Shown: positions 1 to 7,663 of the stretch, piece by piece | Numbering within the stretch: the stretch's first letter is position 1 | Layout: every line of letters starts with the position of its first letter | Source of the DNA: Haliscomenobacter sp033763495 | Lineage (GTDB): Bacteria > Bacteroidota > Bacteroidia > Chitinophagales > Saprospiraceae | Direction of reading: 5' to 3' | Length of the DNA: 64,000 nucleotides | Assembly (NCBI RefSeq): GCF_033763495.1 | Contig: NZ_JANRKL010000216.1 | Coordinates: forward strand, 1 to 64,000 | The notes under the pieces: model-generated | Databases searched by the model: none | What the model was told of the DNA's origin: nothing | Seen by the model: the letters and a program-made list of their open reading frames with translations, nothing else | Made by a program: the position numbers and the translations under genes

Positions 1-40
1 AAAAAAATTATATCAATTACTTGATAATCAACTTACCTCG

Positions 41-499
41 CTATTGTTCCCTTTCCACATCCAACAAATTAAACAAGGTATCTACCCCCGCATCCACGTC
101 CGGAATATCGTAATCGTATTTTTCTTCTTTGGGTGCATCGATGAGCCATTGATTTTTGCGGCGCAGCAGCACAAATTCAATGTTGTAGGTTTCGTATTGA
201 TCTTTGCAGCGGCATTGACAAAAGGCGGAGTCCTCTTTGGTCCGGCATTTTAAGGAAAGAAAAGAGGTAGTGAGTTGGGTAGAATCAGCGGATTGCTCCT
301 GCATCATTTTCGCCAGATTATCCAGGCGGCTTTGTTCAGCCAAGGTACTAAGCGCTTTGGCTTCGTCAAAACGATTTTGATCGTAATAAGCCTGATAGGC
401 TTTGACTACTTCTTCTGGTGTTTTGGGAAGTTCGGCTTGTTGTTTACAAGCTGCCAGCAAGGCGGTGACCATGCCCAGCAGAATGATGGAGTGTTTCAT
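41..499 (-). CDS. Small lipoprotein, NTF2/DUF4878-like
   Basis: The 152-residue protein starts with a short hydrophobic signal ending in the lipobox LLAAC (Cys18), so it is probably an envelope lipoprotein. After a short linker, 'TPEEVVKAYQAYYDQNRFDEA' at about residues 27-47 resembles the first helices of DUF4878/NTF2-like secreted proteins, and the end (RKNQWLIDAP, about 113-122) fits the last strand of that fold. A cluster of four cysteines lies at about residues 85-97 (CRTKEDSAFCQCRC), which could form disulfides or bind a metal. It is transcribed in the same direction as dnaN, after a hairpin. The fold assignment is an inference and the function is unknown. Confidence 0.6.
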   Translation of the reverse strand: MKHSIILLGMVTALLAACKQQAELPKTPEEVVKAYQAYYDQNRFDEAKALSTLAEQSRLDNLAKMMQEQSADSTQLTTSFLSLKCRTKEDSAFCQCRCKDQYETYNIEFVLLRRKNQWLIDAPKEEKYDYDIPDVDAGVDTLFNLLDVEREQ

Positions 500-571
500 T
501 TACGGTTTATTGGGTACACAACATTAAGCTAAAAAAACACGATTAAGATGCATCCCTTTAATCTGGAACTT

Positions 572-600
572 CCTCCCGAAAGTTCCAAACTTTCGGGAGG
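572..600. terminator. Hairpin downstream of dnaN
   Basis: A perfect 12-bp inverted repeat (CCTCCCGAAAGT / ACTTTCGGGAGG) encloses a 5-nt loop between the dnaN stop and the lipoprotein start. There is no T-run on the minus strand, so it may be a processing or repeat hairpin rather than a classical terminator. Confidence 0.45.
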
Positions 601-654
601 CTGAAGCAGAGACAGCTGGTGTTTTTACCGCGCCAGCCTAGTTTTTATTTAGCA

Positions 655-1773
655 TCAATTGCTCAACATCACGGGCATCACCAGCATCAAAATATCTTCT
701 CCGGGAACTTCTTCCACTGGCAGCAAAATCCCTGCACGGGTAGAAGTGGACAATTCCATGCGCACTTCATCGGATTCCAGCACCGTCAACATTTCCAGCA
801 AAAACTTGGCGTTGAACCCAATCATCAAAGGGTCCCCATCGTAGGTACAGGTCAGTTTTTCGGTGGCTTCATTGGAAAAATCAAGGTCTTGAGCAGAAAC
901 GATCAAGCTTCCCTGAGACACATTCAAAATCACCTGGTTGGTGGTCTTGTTGGCATAAATAGCAATGCGGCGCAACGAGCTGGCAAAATCCGCGCGGGCA
1001 ATCGTCAGCAGATTGGGGTTGTCCACCGGAATCACCGCGTGGTAATCCGGATACCGCGAATCAATCAGGCGGCAGGAAATTTGCGTATCGTTGAAACTGA
1101 AAAACGCGTTGGCTTTATTGAAAGACATTTTCACCTCGGTGCCTGCTGGCAATACGTTTTTGATGAGGTTCAATGCTTTTTTTGGCAAAATAAAAGAAGT
1201 ACTCACCTCACTACTCAAATCGGTAAAGGTGTAACGCACCAGTTTGTGGGCATCGGTAGCCACCATGGTGATTTTGCTGAAATCCACCTGGAAATAGACC
1301 CCCATCATCGCCAGACGCAACTCGTCGTTGCTGGTGGCAAACAAGGTTTTGTTTACCCCCTGAATCAATGCATTGGAAGGTAAGGTAATGGTGTCGTCCC
1401 CTGACTCAGGTTCAGGAATTGCCGGAAAATCCTGGCCATTTTCACCCGATAAACGGTACTTGCCATAAGCCGAGGTGATCTCAATGGCGAAGGTGTTTTC
1501 GTCAATGGTAAACGTGATGGGTTGTTGGGGCAGCGCTTTTAGCGTATCCAATAAGATTTTGGCAGGCACCGCAACCGTTCCATCGGTATCGGCCATCACA
1601 TCCATGTGGGTGGTTATGGCAGTGTCTAGATCGGTAGCAGAAATGGTCAGCTTATTGTCGGCAATGCTGAATAAAAAGTCCTCTAGGATGGGCAAAACAG
1701 GGTTTGAGCCAATCGAGCCAGCCGCAACTTGCAATTGCTTCAGTAACTCTGATGATGATACGCTAAACTTCAT
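655..1773 (-). CDS. dnaN: DNA polymerase III beta subunit (sliding clamp)
   Basis: This is the ring-shaped processivity clamp that tethers replicative polymerase to DNA. It has 372 residues, close to the usual 365-375, and begins with the typical clamp start MKFSVSSSELLKQLQ. The 'SNPVLPILEDFLF' segment near residue 25 and the C-terminal 'LMLVMPVML' match the conserved first domain and terminus of the family, and three repeated clamp domains fit the length. No dnaA or recF lies next to it. panD is divergent on the other side, and a TACCTTTG promoter motif lies 44 bases upstream of the ATG. Confidence 0.97.
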   Translation of the reverse strand: MKFSVSSSELLKQLQVAAGSIGSNPVLPILEDFLFSIADNKLTISATDLDTAITTHMDVMADTDGTVAVPAKILLDTLKALPQQPITFTIDENTFAIEITSAYGKYRLSGENGQDFPAIPEPESGDDTITLPSNALIQGVNKTLFATSNDELRLAMMGVYFQVDFSKITMVATDAHKLVRYTFTDLSSEVSTSFILPKKALNLIKNVLPAGTEVKMSFNKANAFFSFNDTQISCRLIDSRYPDYHAVIPVDNPNLLTIARADFASSLRRIAIYANKTTNQVILNVSQGSLIVSAQDLDFSNEATEKLTCTYDGDPLMIGFNAKFLLEMLTVLESDEVRMELSTSTRAGILLPVEEVPGEDILMLVMPVMLSN

Positions 1774-1816
1774 GACGTGTAGTCCTTTTTCCGGGTAAGT
1801 TACTTAGGTTAAACTA

Positions 1817-1824
1817 CAAAGGTA
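1817..1824 (-). promoter_or_regulatory. Candidate dnaN promoter (-7 element)
   Basis: TACCTTTG on the minus strand matches the Bacteroidota -7 consensus TAnnTTTG and lies 44 bases upstream of the dnaN start. I see no convincing -33 TTG at standard spacing. Confidence 0.5.
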
Positions 1825-1926
1825 ATGTTTGTGGTTTATTTTTTCTGGTCAAATATTAACAACTTGTGGAAAACTGATTGGGGACTGGCAATGTTTATGC
1901 CTTTCGATGCTTGTTTTAAAAAATCT

Positions 1927-1934
1927 TATCTTTG
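1927..1934 (+). promoter_or_regulatory. Candidate panD promoter (-7 element)
   Basis: TATCTTTG matches TAnnTTTG and ends only 6 bases before the panD ATG at 1941. If used, the transcript would be leaderless or nearly so. Confidence 0.55.
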
Positions 1935-1940
1935 CACCCT

Positions 1941-2291
1941 ATGTTGATCCAAAGATTCAAATCCAAAATTCACCGGGTGAAGGTCACAGAGGCCAACCTG
2001 AACTACATCGGCAGCATCACCATTGATGAAGATCTGCTGGATGCCGCCAACCTCATCGAAGGCGAGCGCGTTCAAATCGTCAACAACAACAATGGTGAAC
2101 GCCTCGAAACCTACATCATCAAGGGTGAAAGGGGTTCAGGCATGATTTGCCTTAACGGAGCTGCTGCGCGCCGCGTACAAGTTGGAGACGTCCTGATTAT
2201 CATTGGTTATGCCTGGATGGATTTTGAAGAAGCCAAGACTTTTAAACCTTGGATTGTTTTCCCGGATGAGAATAATAGACTGGTGAAATGA
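1941..2291 (+). CDS. panD: Aspartate 1-decarboxylase
   Basis: This pyruvoyl enzyme converts L-aspartate to beta-alanine for pantothenate and coenzyme A synthesis in the cytoplasm. The protein starts MLIQRFKSKIHRVKVTEANL and contains the self-processing site YIGS. With the ATG at 1941 the cleaved bond falls at Gly24-Ser25, the same numbering as in the E. coli enzyme. That is why I prefer this start to the in-frame TTG nine bases upstream. The conserved NGAAAR block follows the usual position, and the 116-residue length is normal. No other pantothenate gene is nearby. A 27-bp inverted repeat begins at the last base of its stop codon. Confidence 0.96.
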   Translation: MLIQRFKSKIHRVKVTEANLNYIGSITIDEDLLDAANLIEGERVQIVNNNNGERLETYIIKGERGSGMICLNGAAARRVQVGDVLIIIGYAWMDFEEAKTFKPWIVFPDENNRLVK

Positions 2292-2364
2292 CGAATTTTT
2301 CGAATGACGAGTGACGAATTAAAGGGCAGCCGATCAATCGTCACTCGTCATTCGAAAAATTCGT
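2291..2364. repeat. Long intergenic inverted repeat (27 bp arms)
   Basis: The arms at 2291-2317 and 2338-2364 are perfect reverse complements around a 20-nt loop. The left arm overlaps the last base of the panD stop, and the right arm ends 12 bases before the next ATG. It would fold as a very stable hairpin between panD and the epimerase gene. Confidence 0.9.
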
Positions 2365-2376
2365 AACTCTAAATAC

Positions 2377-3384
2377 ATGTTTCCCAAAAAAATCCTCATC
2401 ACTGGTGCCTCAGGCTTTGTAGGCGGTCGTTTGCTGAAAAGCTTGCGCCAAACTTACCCCCAAGCAGAGGTATTGGGCACCGGGCGTCGGAACGAGCGCA
2501 AGGCCGAATTTGAAGCCTTGGGTTGCCGTTATGAATCGGCGGATTTGATCAATGTAGCAGATTGTGAACGATTGACCGCAGGGGCCGACGTGGTCATTCA
2601 CTGTGCGGGTTTGTCCTCGCCTTGGGGAACTTATCAGGAGTTTTACGACGCCAATGTAAAATCCACTTTGAATTTATTACAGGTTGCACAGGCCCAAGGC
2701 ACCCGGCGTTTTATCCTCATTTCCACGCCAAGTGTTTATTTCACGTACAAAGATCGGTTCAACATCAAAGAATCTGACCCACTGCCCAATCCGATGGTCA
2801 ACCATTATGCAGTGACCAAGTACCAGGCGGAGCAGGAGGTTTTAGGTTTGAATCGACCCGATTTTGAAACCATCGCCCTGCGGCCCCGGGCCATTATTGG
2901 GGCAGAAGATGCGGTGATATTCCCCCGGGTTTTGCGGGCTTACCACGAGGGGCGACTCAAAATTGTAGGGGATGGCAAAAACATTGTTGACCTGACTTGT
3001 GTGGCCAACGTCATCCGGGCGGTCGAATGTTGTTTGAATGCCGAACACAGCGCCTTCGGGGAAGTGTACAACATCACCAATGGAGAACCTAAACCACTCT
3101 GGGACAGTATCGGACTTTTCCTCAAAGCTTTGGATTTACCACCGGTTACCAAAAAAATACCTGCCAGCATTGCGTTAACCGCAGCAAGCCTCAATGAGTT
3201 TATCCATCGCTACTTTATGGGTGGGCGGGAGCCCGCTTTGACCCGTTACAGTGTAGGCATTTTGAGTACTTCCATGACGATGGACATCAGTAAGGCGCGG
3301 GAAAAATTAAATTACACCCCCATTCAAAGCACCGAGGATGGTGTCAAAGAATTTGTAGCATGGCACCTGGCTCAACAAGCGTAA
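2377..3384 (+). CDS. NAD(P)-dependent epimerase/dehydratase (3-beta-HSD-like SDR)
   Basis: This extended short-chain dehydrogenase/reductase has 335 residues. The nucleotide-binding motif GASGFVG is at residues 10-16. The catalytic pair Tyr144/Lys148 (HYAVTK) is preceded by the serine/threonine strand STPSVY at 116-121. The second half resembles 3-beta-hydroxysteroid dehydrogenase-type members, which act on hydroxy/keto groups of lipids or sugars; the substrate cannot be read from the sequence. The following metallo-hydrolase gene overlaps its 3' end by 25 bases, so the two are probably co-translated and may act in one pathway. Confidence 0.85.
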   Translation: MFPKKILITGASGFVGGRLLKSLRQTYPQAEVLGTGRRNERKAEFEALGCRYESADLINVADCERLTAGADVVIHCAGLSSPWGTYQEFYDANVKSTLNLLQVAQAQGTRRFILISTPSVYFTYKDRFNIKESDPLPNPMVNHYAVTKYQAEQEVLGLNRPDFETIALRPRAIIGAEDAVIFPRVLRAYHEGRLKIVGDGKNIVDLTCVANVIRAVECCLNAEHSAFGEVYNITNGEPKPLWDSIGLFLKALDLPPVTKKIPASIALTAASLNEFIHRYFMGGREPALTRYSVGILSTSMTMDISKAREKLNYTPIQSTEDGVKEFVAWHLAQQA

Positions 3385-4178
3385 AGCTCCACATTTTTCA
3401 TTCTGGTTATTGTGTCGCTCATGGCAAAGTGATTGACCCGGTAAATGGCCAAAAACACTGCCGGGTTTATGCGACCTGGGCGTTGATTGAGCACCCGGAA
3501 CAAGGTTTGATGTTGTTCGATACCGGGTATGCGCCCCGTTTTCGCAGCGCCACTACCCATTGGCCCTATCGCCTGTACGCTTTGATGACGCCGATGTTTT
3601 TGGAAGCGCATGAACCCGCGGTGGAGCGATTAAAAGCTTTGGGTTACGCACCCGATCAAATCAAAACAATCATCATTTCTCATTTTCATGGGGATCATAT
3701 TGCAGGCTTGTTGGATTTCCCCAATGCCAAGGTGTTTTGTAGTGCCTCAGCCTGGGCACAGGCCAGCAAAGTAAAGGGTTGGGCTGCGGTCAGCAAAGGG
3801 GTATTGCCGGACCTGATTCCTGCCGATTTGGAGCAACGCATCTATTGCATTCCAGATTCGGACCTGGGGCAATTGAGCAAAGCTGAAAGCTCCTATGATC
3901 TTTTTGAAGATGGCAGTATGCTGCTGTACGCCTTACCCGGGCACGGAAGGGGGCAATTGGGTGCTTTGTTACAAACCACAGATGGACAGACTTTTCTCGC
4001 TGCTGATGCTGCCTGGCAATTGGAGCCCTGGCGAGCTGGTATTCTGCCTAAGTCGATTGTACGTTTGTTTTTTGATGATTGGCAGGCGTATAAAAAGACT
4101 TTTGAGGAGTTACGCGATTTTGCACAGTTGCATCCTGATGTAAGAATTGTTTTTACGCATAGTCCGGAGTTGATTTAG
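3360..4178 (+). CDS. MBL-fold metallo-hydrolase
   Basis: This 272-residue metallo-beta-lactamase-fold hydrolase has its zinc site visible as HFHGDH (His108, His110, Asp112, His113), with His195 (PGHGRG) and Asp216 (AADAAW) as further ligands. The long insert before the motif and the overall size resemble lactonase-type members, but that family covers many esters and lactones. The ATG at 3360 lies inside the end of the upstream epimerase gene, and no better start is visible. The overlap suggests an operon. There is no signal peptide, so it acts in the cytoplasm. Confidence 0.82.
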   Translation: MAPGSTSVKLHIFHSGYCVAHGKVIDPVNGQKHCRVYATWALIEHPEQGLMLFDTGYAPRFRSATTHWPYRLYALMTPMFLEAHEPAVERLKALGYAPDQIKTIIISHFHGDHIAGLLDFPNAKVFCSASAWAQASKVKGWAAVSKGVLPDLIPADLEQRIYCIPDSDLGQLSKAESSYDLFEDGSMLLYALPGHGRGQLGALLQTTDGQTFLAADAAWQLEPWRAGILPKSIVRLFFDDWQAYKKTFEELRDFAQLHPDVRIVFTHSPELI

Positions 4179-4198
4179 CTTTAGCTTTGGGCACTTAG

Positions 4199-4534
4199 TT
4201 AGGCAACAGCAAAGCAGGTAAAAGGTCTTTTTGCTGGTGCATGGAATGCCAACACGATATCTTCTTTTGGTATACCAGCATCAACAAATACATCTGCGAA
4301 TGCCTCATCGGTTCCATCGTATTCGATGTAAACTTTTTCATTTTTGATTCGTACATGCAGAATACAACCATAGCTTCTGCTGCTCTCTTTCCACGCATTA
4401 TGATAGATTAAATAATTCATTTTCAAAGTATCTTCCACTAAATAGACTTCTTCTTCCAAATTGGAGTGCATGGAAGCAATGTACTCTTCAAGGATGGTTT
4501 TAATGACCCTTTGGTATTCAGTTATTTTTTCCAT
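4199..4534 (-). CDS. xisI: XisI-family protein (fdxN element excision controlling factor type)
   Basis: The 111-residue protein matches the XisI family across its length: an N-terminal 'YQRVIKTILEEY' helix, central 'YGCILHVRIKNEKVYIEYDG', and the C-terminal hallmark 'GIPKEDIVLAFHAPAKRPFT'. XisI proteins are known mainly from cyanobacteria as controllers of fdxN element excision and are normally encoded directly after xisH, overlapping it. Here the ATG overlaps the end of a short reading frame that looks like the tail of XisH (see 4522-4602), while the rest of xisH is missing. Its biochemical activity is not settled, and whether it works alone is unknown. Confidence 0.85.
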   Translation of the reverse strand: MEKITEYQRVIKTILEEYIASMHSNLEEEVYLVEDTLKMNYLIYHNAWKESSRSYGCILHVRIKNEKVYIEYDGTDEAFADVFVDAGIPKEDIVLAFHAPAKRPFTCFAVA

Positions 4535-4602
4535 GTGTGGATGAGCGGTTTATTGATGTCAAAAACAATAATCTTGACCCGATGTCGGTCCAAAAAAGCC
4601 CT
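4522..4602 (-). pseudogene. C-terminal remnant of xisH
   Basis: Just upstream of xisI, an open frame reads AFLDRHRVKIIVFDINKP followed by LIHTWKK and a stop. This matches the family ending of XisH ('..LxVFDxxxxxIxxWI'). Its TAA at 4522-4524 overlaps the xisI start region, exactly as intact xisH-xisI pairs overlap. Only about 27 codons remain. The upstream sequence turns into the 3' end of the amidase gene (stop at 4604-4606), so the N-terminal four fifths of XisH has been lost or replaced. Confidence 0.65.
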
Positions 4603-4603
4603 G

Positions 4604-6190
4604 TTAGAACAAATCCCTGCCCTGTTTTCGCTTCTTTTTCCGCAAGGGTGGAGTTGATTCGGGCGAAAACCTGTGGTGGGTAGCCTGTTCATAGGCATAA
4701 CTCAACTTAATGAGTATTGGCTCGCTGAAAGGGCGACCAAAGAACTGCAAACCAGCTGGTAAGTTGTTGTAGGTAAAACCCATAGGCACGGTAAACGCCG
4801 GAAAGCCCGTGGGTGGTGACAGCGCGTTGTTGTTTGTACCCGACGGTGTGTTCAAGTCGCCAATGAGCCGGGGCGGGTAACTAAACGACGGGTAAACCAG
4901 CGCATCAACCTGCGCCGAATCCATGGCCCGGAGCACGAGTTGACGCAATCGCTCGCGGAGGGCCAAGTTCTTCTGCCAACCTTTGTGCAATTCGGGGGCT
5001 AGTGTATCGGCATTGCTATCGAGCAGAAATTTTTCAAGAAAGGGATGATACTGTTTCGATTTAATGATTGACTCGAGCGTTTTGTGCGGGGCATTGGGGC
5101 CTAAATTGGCCAGGTACACATTGAAATCGCGTCGTAGCTGCGGAATCACATCAAATGATTTGTTGATTGTATCGAGTTCAATGACCTGCACCGAGTCGAT
5201 AATGGTGGCTCCAGCAAGCCGCAACTCATCCAGTGCATTATTGAACAAAGCTACCACTTGCGAATCAGCTTTGGCGGGGTTGCAAAGCTGCCGAAAAACC
5301 CCAATTCTGGCTCCTTTTAGTCCATTTTTGTCTAAAAAAGCCCGATAACTTGCTGGAATTTTACCTTTACTTAGCTGGGTTACGGAATCGGCTTTGTCGT
5401 AGCCTGCAATCACTTCGAGTACACGCACTGCATCTTCCACCGTTCGGCAAATGGGACCACCCATGTCGTTGGTGAGGGCGAGAGGAGCAATGCCGTCGCG
5501 GCTAATTAACCCAAGCGTACAGCGAAACCCAACCAAACTCTGGTGAGCGGCCGGTCCCCGAATCGAACTCCCGGTATCGGTTCCCAAGCCGATGGTGCCA
5601 AAGTCGGCGGCCACAGCAGCGGCTGTTCCCCCACTCGACCCTGCCGTGGTGCGCCGGGTATCATAGGGGTTCCGCGAATAGCCTGGCAAGATCGAACTTA
5701 CCGAAAAATTGCCAGATTGGGCAAACTCGGCCAGGTTTGACTTGGCAATAATAATGGCACCAGCCTGCCTGATTTTTTGAATCACAAACGCATCGTCGGG
5801 TGGAATAGACTCTTTCATGGCCAGCGTTCCGTTGGTCGTTGGCATGTCGAAGGTATCATAATTGTCTTTCACGATGACAGGAATCCCGTGGAGCGGGCCC
5901 ACAAATTTCCCCGTTGTTTTATAGAGAGAGTCGAGCCGACGGGCTTCGACTAACGCTTTAGGATTCAACATAATAAGGGCGTTGATAAACGGCCCTTGTT
6001 TGTCGTAGGCTTCAATTCGGTCGAGGTAAAGTTGCACAAGCTCAACGGCGGTAAGTTTGCCATTTTGCATGGCTGTGTGCAGACTAGAGATAGTGGCTTC
6101 GTGTAATTTTTTGGGCGTAAACTGCTGGCCGACAGCCGATGTTACAACCCCAAAAAAAGCAATAAAAACGAAGTGTAGGTTTTTAAACAT
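4604..6190 (-). CDS. Secreted amidase (amidase signature family)
   Basis: This 528-residue amidase signature enzyme hydrolyses a carboxamide bond. The Ser-cisSer-Lys triad is visible as Lys108 (VIVKDN), Ser185 (GSSGG) and Ser209 (TDTGSS). A signal peptide ends near Ala-Val-Gly-Gln at residues 19-22, so the enzyme is probably periplasmic or outer. The substrate is unknown. The lysine-rich tail (RKKKRKQ) is unusual. The 3' end abuts the broken xisH tail, which suggests that this gene or its surrounding segment arrived by insertion or rearrangement. Confidence 0.87.
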   Translation of the reverse strand: MFKNLHFVFIAFFGVVTSAVGQQFTPKKLHEATISSLHTAMQNGKLTAVELVQLYLDRIEAYDKQGPFINALIMLNPKALVEARRLDSLYKTTGKFVGPLHGIPVIVKDNYDTFDMPTTNGTLAMKESIPPDDAFVIQKIRQAGAIIIAKSNLAEFAQSGNFSVSSILPGYSRNPYDTRRTTAGSSGGTAAAVAADFGTIGLGTDTGSSIRGPAAHQSLVGFRCTLGLISRDGIAPLALTNDMGGPICRTVEDAVRVLEVIAGYDKADSVTQLSKGKIPASYRAFLDKNGLKGARIGVFRQLCNPAKADSQVVALFNNALDELRLAGATIIDSVQVIELDTINKSFDVIPQLRRDFNVYLANLGPNAPHKTLESIIKSKQYHPFLEKFLLDSNADTLAPELHKGWQKNLALRERLRQLVLRAMDSAQVDALVYPSFSYPPRLIGDLNTPSGTNNNALSPPTGFPAFTVPMGFTYNNLPAGLQFFGRPFSEPILIKLSYAYEQATHHRFSPESTPPLRKKKRKQGRDLF

Positions 6191-6239
6191 AATCTAAATT
6201 TTTAGGCGCTCACTGGTAATCCATCTCCTAGAGTCGTCC

Positions 6240-7523
6240 TCAACCTGCTTTCTCCTCCGGATGAATAATCACCTGATCAATCCGCACCCCATCCTTATCC
6301 ACAATTTCAACCTTTCGGCCATTGTACTCAAAGTGCTCCCCTACATTGGGAATATGCTCGGTCTGGTGAATGACAAAACCAGCAACGGAAGTAAAAAATA
6401 CACTTTTTTCGGGAATAAAATCCGTTTTCATAAAATGATTGAGTGCATTGATGGGTACGGTGCCACTCACCAGCAGTGAGCCATCTTCCCTAGCCACGAT
6501 GCCTTGTTCTTCTTCTCCTTGATCCGGCAAATCTCCAACCAAGGCCTCTGCAAGGTCGTGCAAAGTAATGATCCCTTCAAAAGCCCCAAACTCGTCGATG
6601 ATGATGCCAAAATAACAGCGTTGTTTTTTGAACTGCTGTAAGATGTCAATCGCAAATTGGCTCTCCGGAATAAAAATGGGTTCCCGAATGATACTACGTA
6701 TTTGAAATCCAGGCTCATTCTTCTTGGAAAAAAAATCTTTGACGTGCAGGTAGCCCAGGATATTGTCGTGCTTGTCGTCACAAACTGGGAACTGAAAGTG
6801 ATTGCTTTGCAATAAAGTAGCTTCAATTTTTTCAAAAGGGTCGCTGACATCAACCCATTCCACCTCCAGCCGGTGGGTCATCAGGGTTTTGGCGCGCAAA
6901 TCAGCAAAAGAAATGGCATTGTTGTGGATGTCACTTTCCTCTTTTTCATAAAGCCCTTGACGGCCCGCGGTTTTGATCAGGTAACGCAATTCTTCTTCGG
7001 TGATTTTTTCCTCCTCGGCTGGTTTAACCCCAAAAACCATAAAAACCAGTCTGGTCGTAGTGGTCAGCAACCAGACAAAAGGGCGCGCAATTTTGGAAAA
7101 AACTGTAATGAATCCAGCGATACTCAAGGCTACTGGCTCCGCAAATTTCATTGCCAGCGTTTTGGGAATCAGTTCACCAATGACGATGGACAAATAAGTA
7201 ATCAAGGCCACCACCAGAACGTAGGCAATTTGGCCGGCATAGGGACGCAAGACCTCTACCTGCTCTACCACCGGGCGGAAATTATCGGTCAAGGTAGCAC
7301 CTCCATAAACCCCGGAAACGATCCCAATCAGCGTGATGCCAATTTGTACCGCCGAAAGGAATTCTTCTGGCTTTTTGAGCAACTGCAACACTTTCCGTGC
7401 CCGAGCACTCCCTTTTTCAGCCAATTGAATCATGCGTTGTTTTTTGACCGATACCAGCGCAATTTCGGAAAGTGCAAATATGCCGTTGATGAAGTTGAAA
7501 ATGATGATGACGAGTAGTTCCAC
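6240..7523 (-). CDS. Hemolysin family / CorC-HlyC-type membrane protein (DUF21-CBS-CorC_HlyC)
   Basis: The 427-residue protein has the classic order of this family. An N-terminal DUF21 membrane domain (about residues 1-195) carries several hydrophobic helices. It is followed by a CBS-domain pair (about 205-330, containing 'FQFPVCDD' and 'FGIIIDEFGAFEGIITL') and a C-terminal CorC_HlyC domain (about 345-420, 'VPINALNHFM'). Such CNNM/CorC relatives are linked to divalent cation, especially magnesium, efflux; the older hemolysin label is historical. The start is GTG at 7523, with a TACATTTG promoter motif 27 bases upstream. Confidence 0.9.
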   Translation of the reverse strand: MELLVIIIFNFINGIFALSEIALVSVKKQRMIQLAEKGSARARKVLQLLKKPEEFLSAVQIGITLIGIVSGVYGGATLTDNFRPVVEQVEVLRPYAGQIAYVLVVALITYLSIVIGELIPKTLAMKFAEPVALSIAGFITVFSKIARPFVWLLTTTTRLVFMVFGVKPAEEEKITEEELRYLIKTAGRQGLYEKEESDIHNNAISFADLRAKTLMTHRLEVEWVDVSDPFEKIEATLLQSNHFQFPVCDDKHDNILGYLHVKDFFSKKNEPGFQIRSIIREPIFIPESQFAIDILQQFKKQRCYFGIIIDEFGAFEGIITLHDLAEALVGDLPDQGEEEQGIVAREDGSLLVSGTVPINALNHFMKTDFIPEKSVFFTSVAGFVIHQTEHIPNVGEHFEYNGRKVEIVDKDGVRIDQVIIHPEEKAG

Positions 7524-7549
7524 TACAAAATATTGAATGAAGAGATGTA

Positions 7550-7557
7550 CAAATGTA
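7550..7557 (-). promoter_or_regulatory. Candidate promoter for the CorC/HlyC-type gene
   Basis: TACATTTG on the minus strand fits TAnnTTTG and lies 27 bases upstream of the GTG start at 7523. Confidence 0.5.
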
Positions 7558-7585
7558 ACAATTTAGAAAGGAAAGGTTGAAATGA

Positions 7586-7645
7586 GTTTTGCCACAAAGG
7601 CACAAAGACGCCAAGTATTTCTGTTTGGCGTCTTTATGGCAAAAC
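7586..7645. terminator. Two-part intergenic hairpin
   Basis: An inner 11-bp stem (AAAGACGCCAA at 7604-7614 with TTGGCGTCTTT at 7625-7635) is enclosed by an outer 9-bp stem (GTTTTGCCA at 7586-7594 with TGGCAAAAC at 7637-7645). It lies between the 7664-8497 gene and the next minus-strand gene and could end the upstream transcript. The left arm, GCCACAAAGGCACAAAG, looks like a dispersed intergenic repeat. Confidence 0.55.
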
Positions 7646-7663
7646 AACTACTCCGAGTACTAC

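Noticed and set aside
655..1383. Long plus-strand frame opposite dnaN
   Set aside because: The minus-strand dnaN is unmistakable; the opposite frame is His/Gln-rich with no domain, a mirror artefact of the real gene.
3360..4178. MBL hydrolase as a quorum-quenching lactonase
   Set aside because: The zinc motif is shared by many hydrolases and nothing in the sequence or context points to acyl-homoserine lactones.
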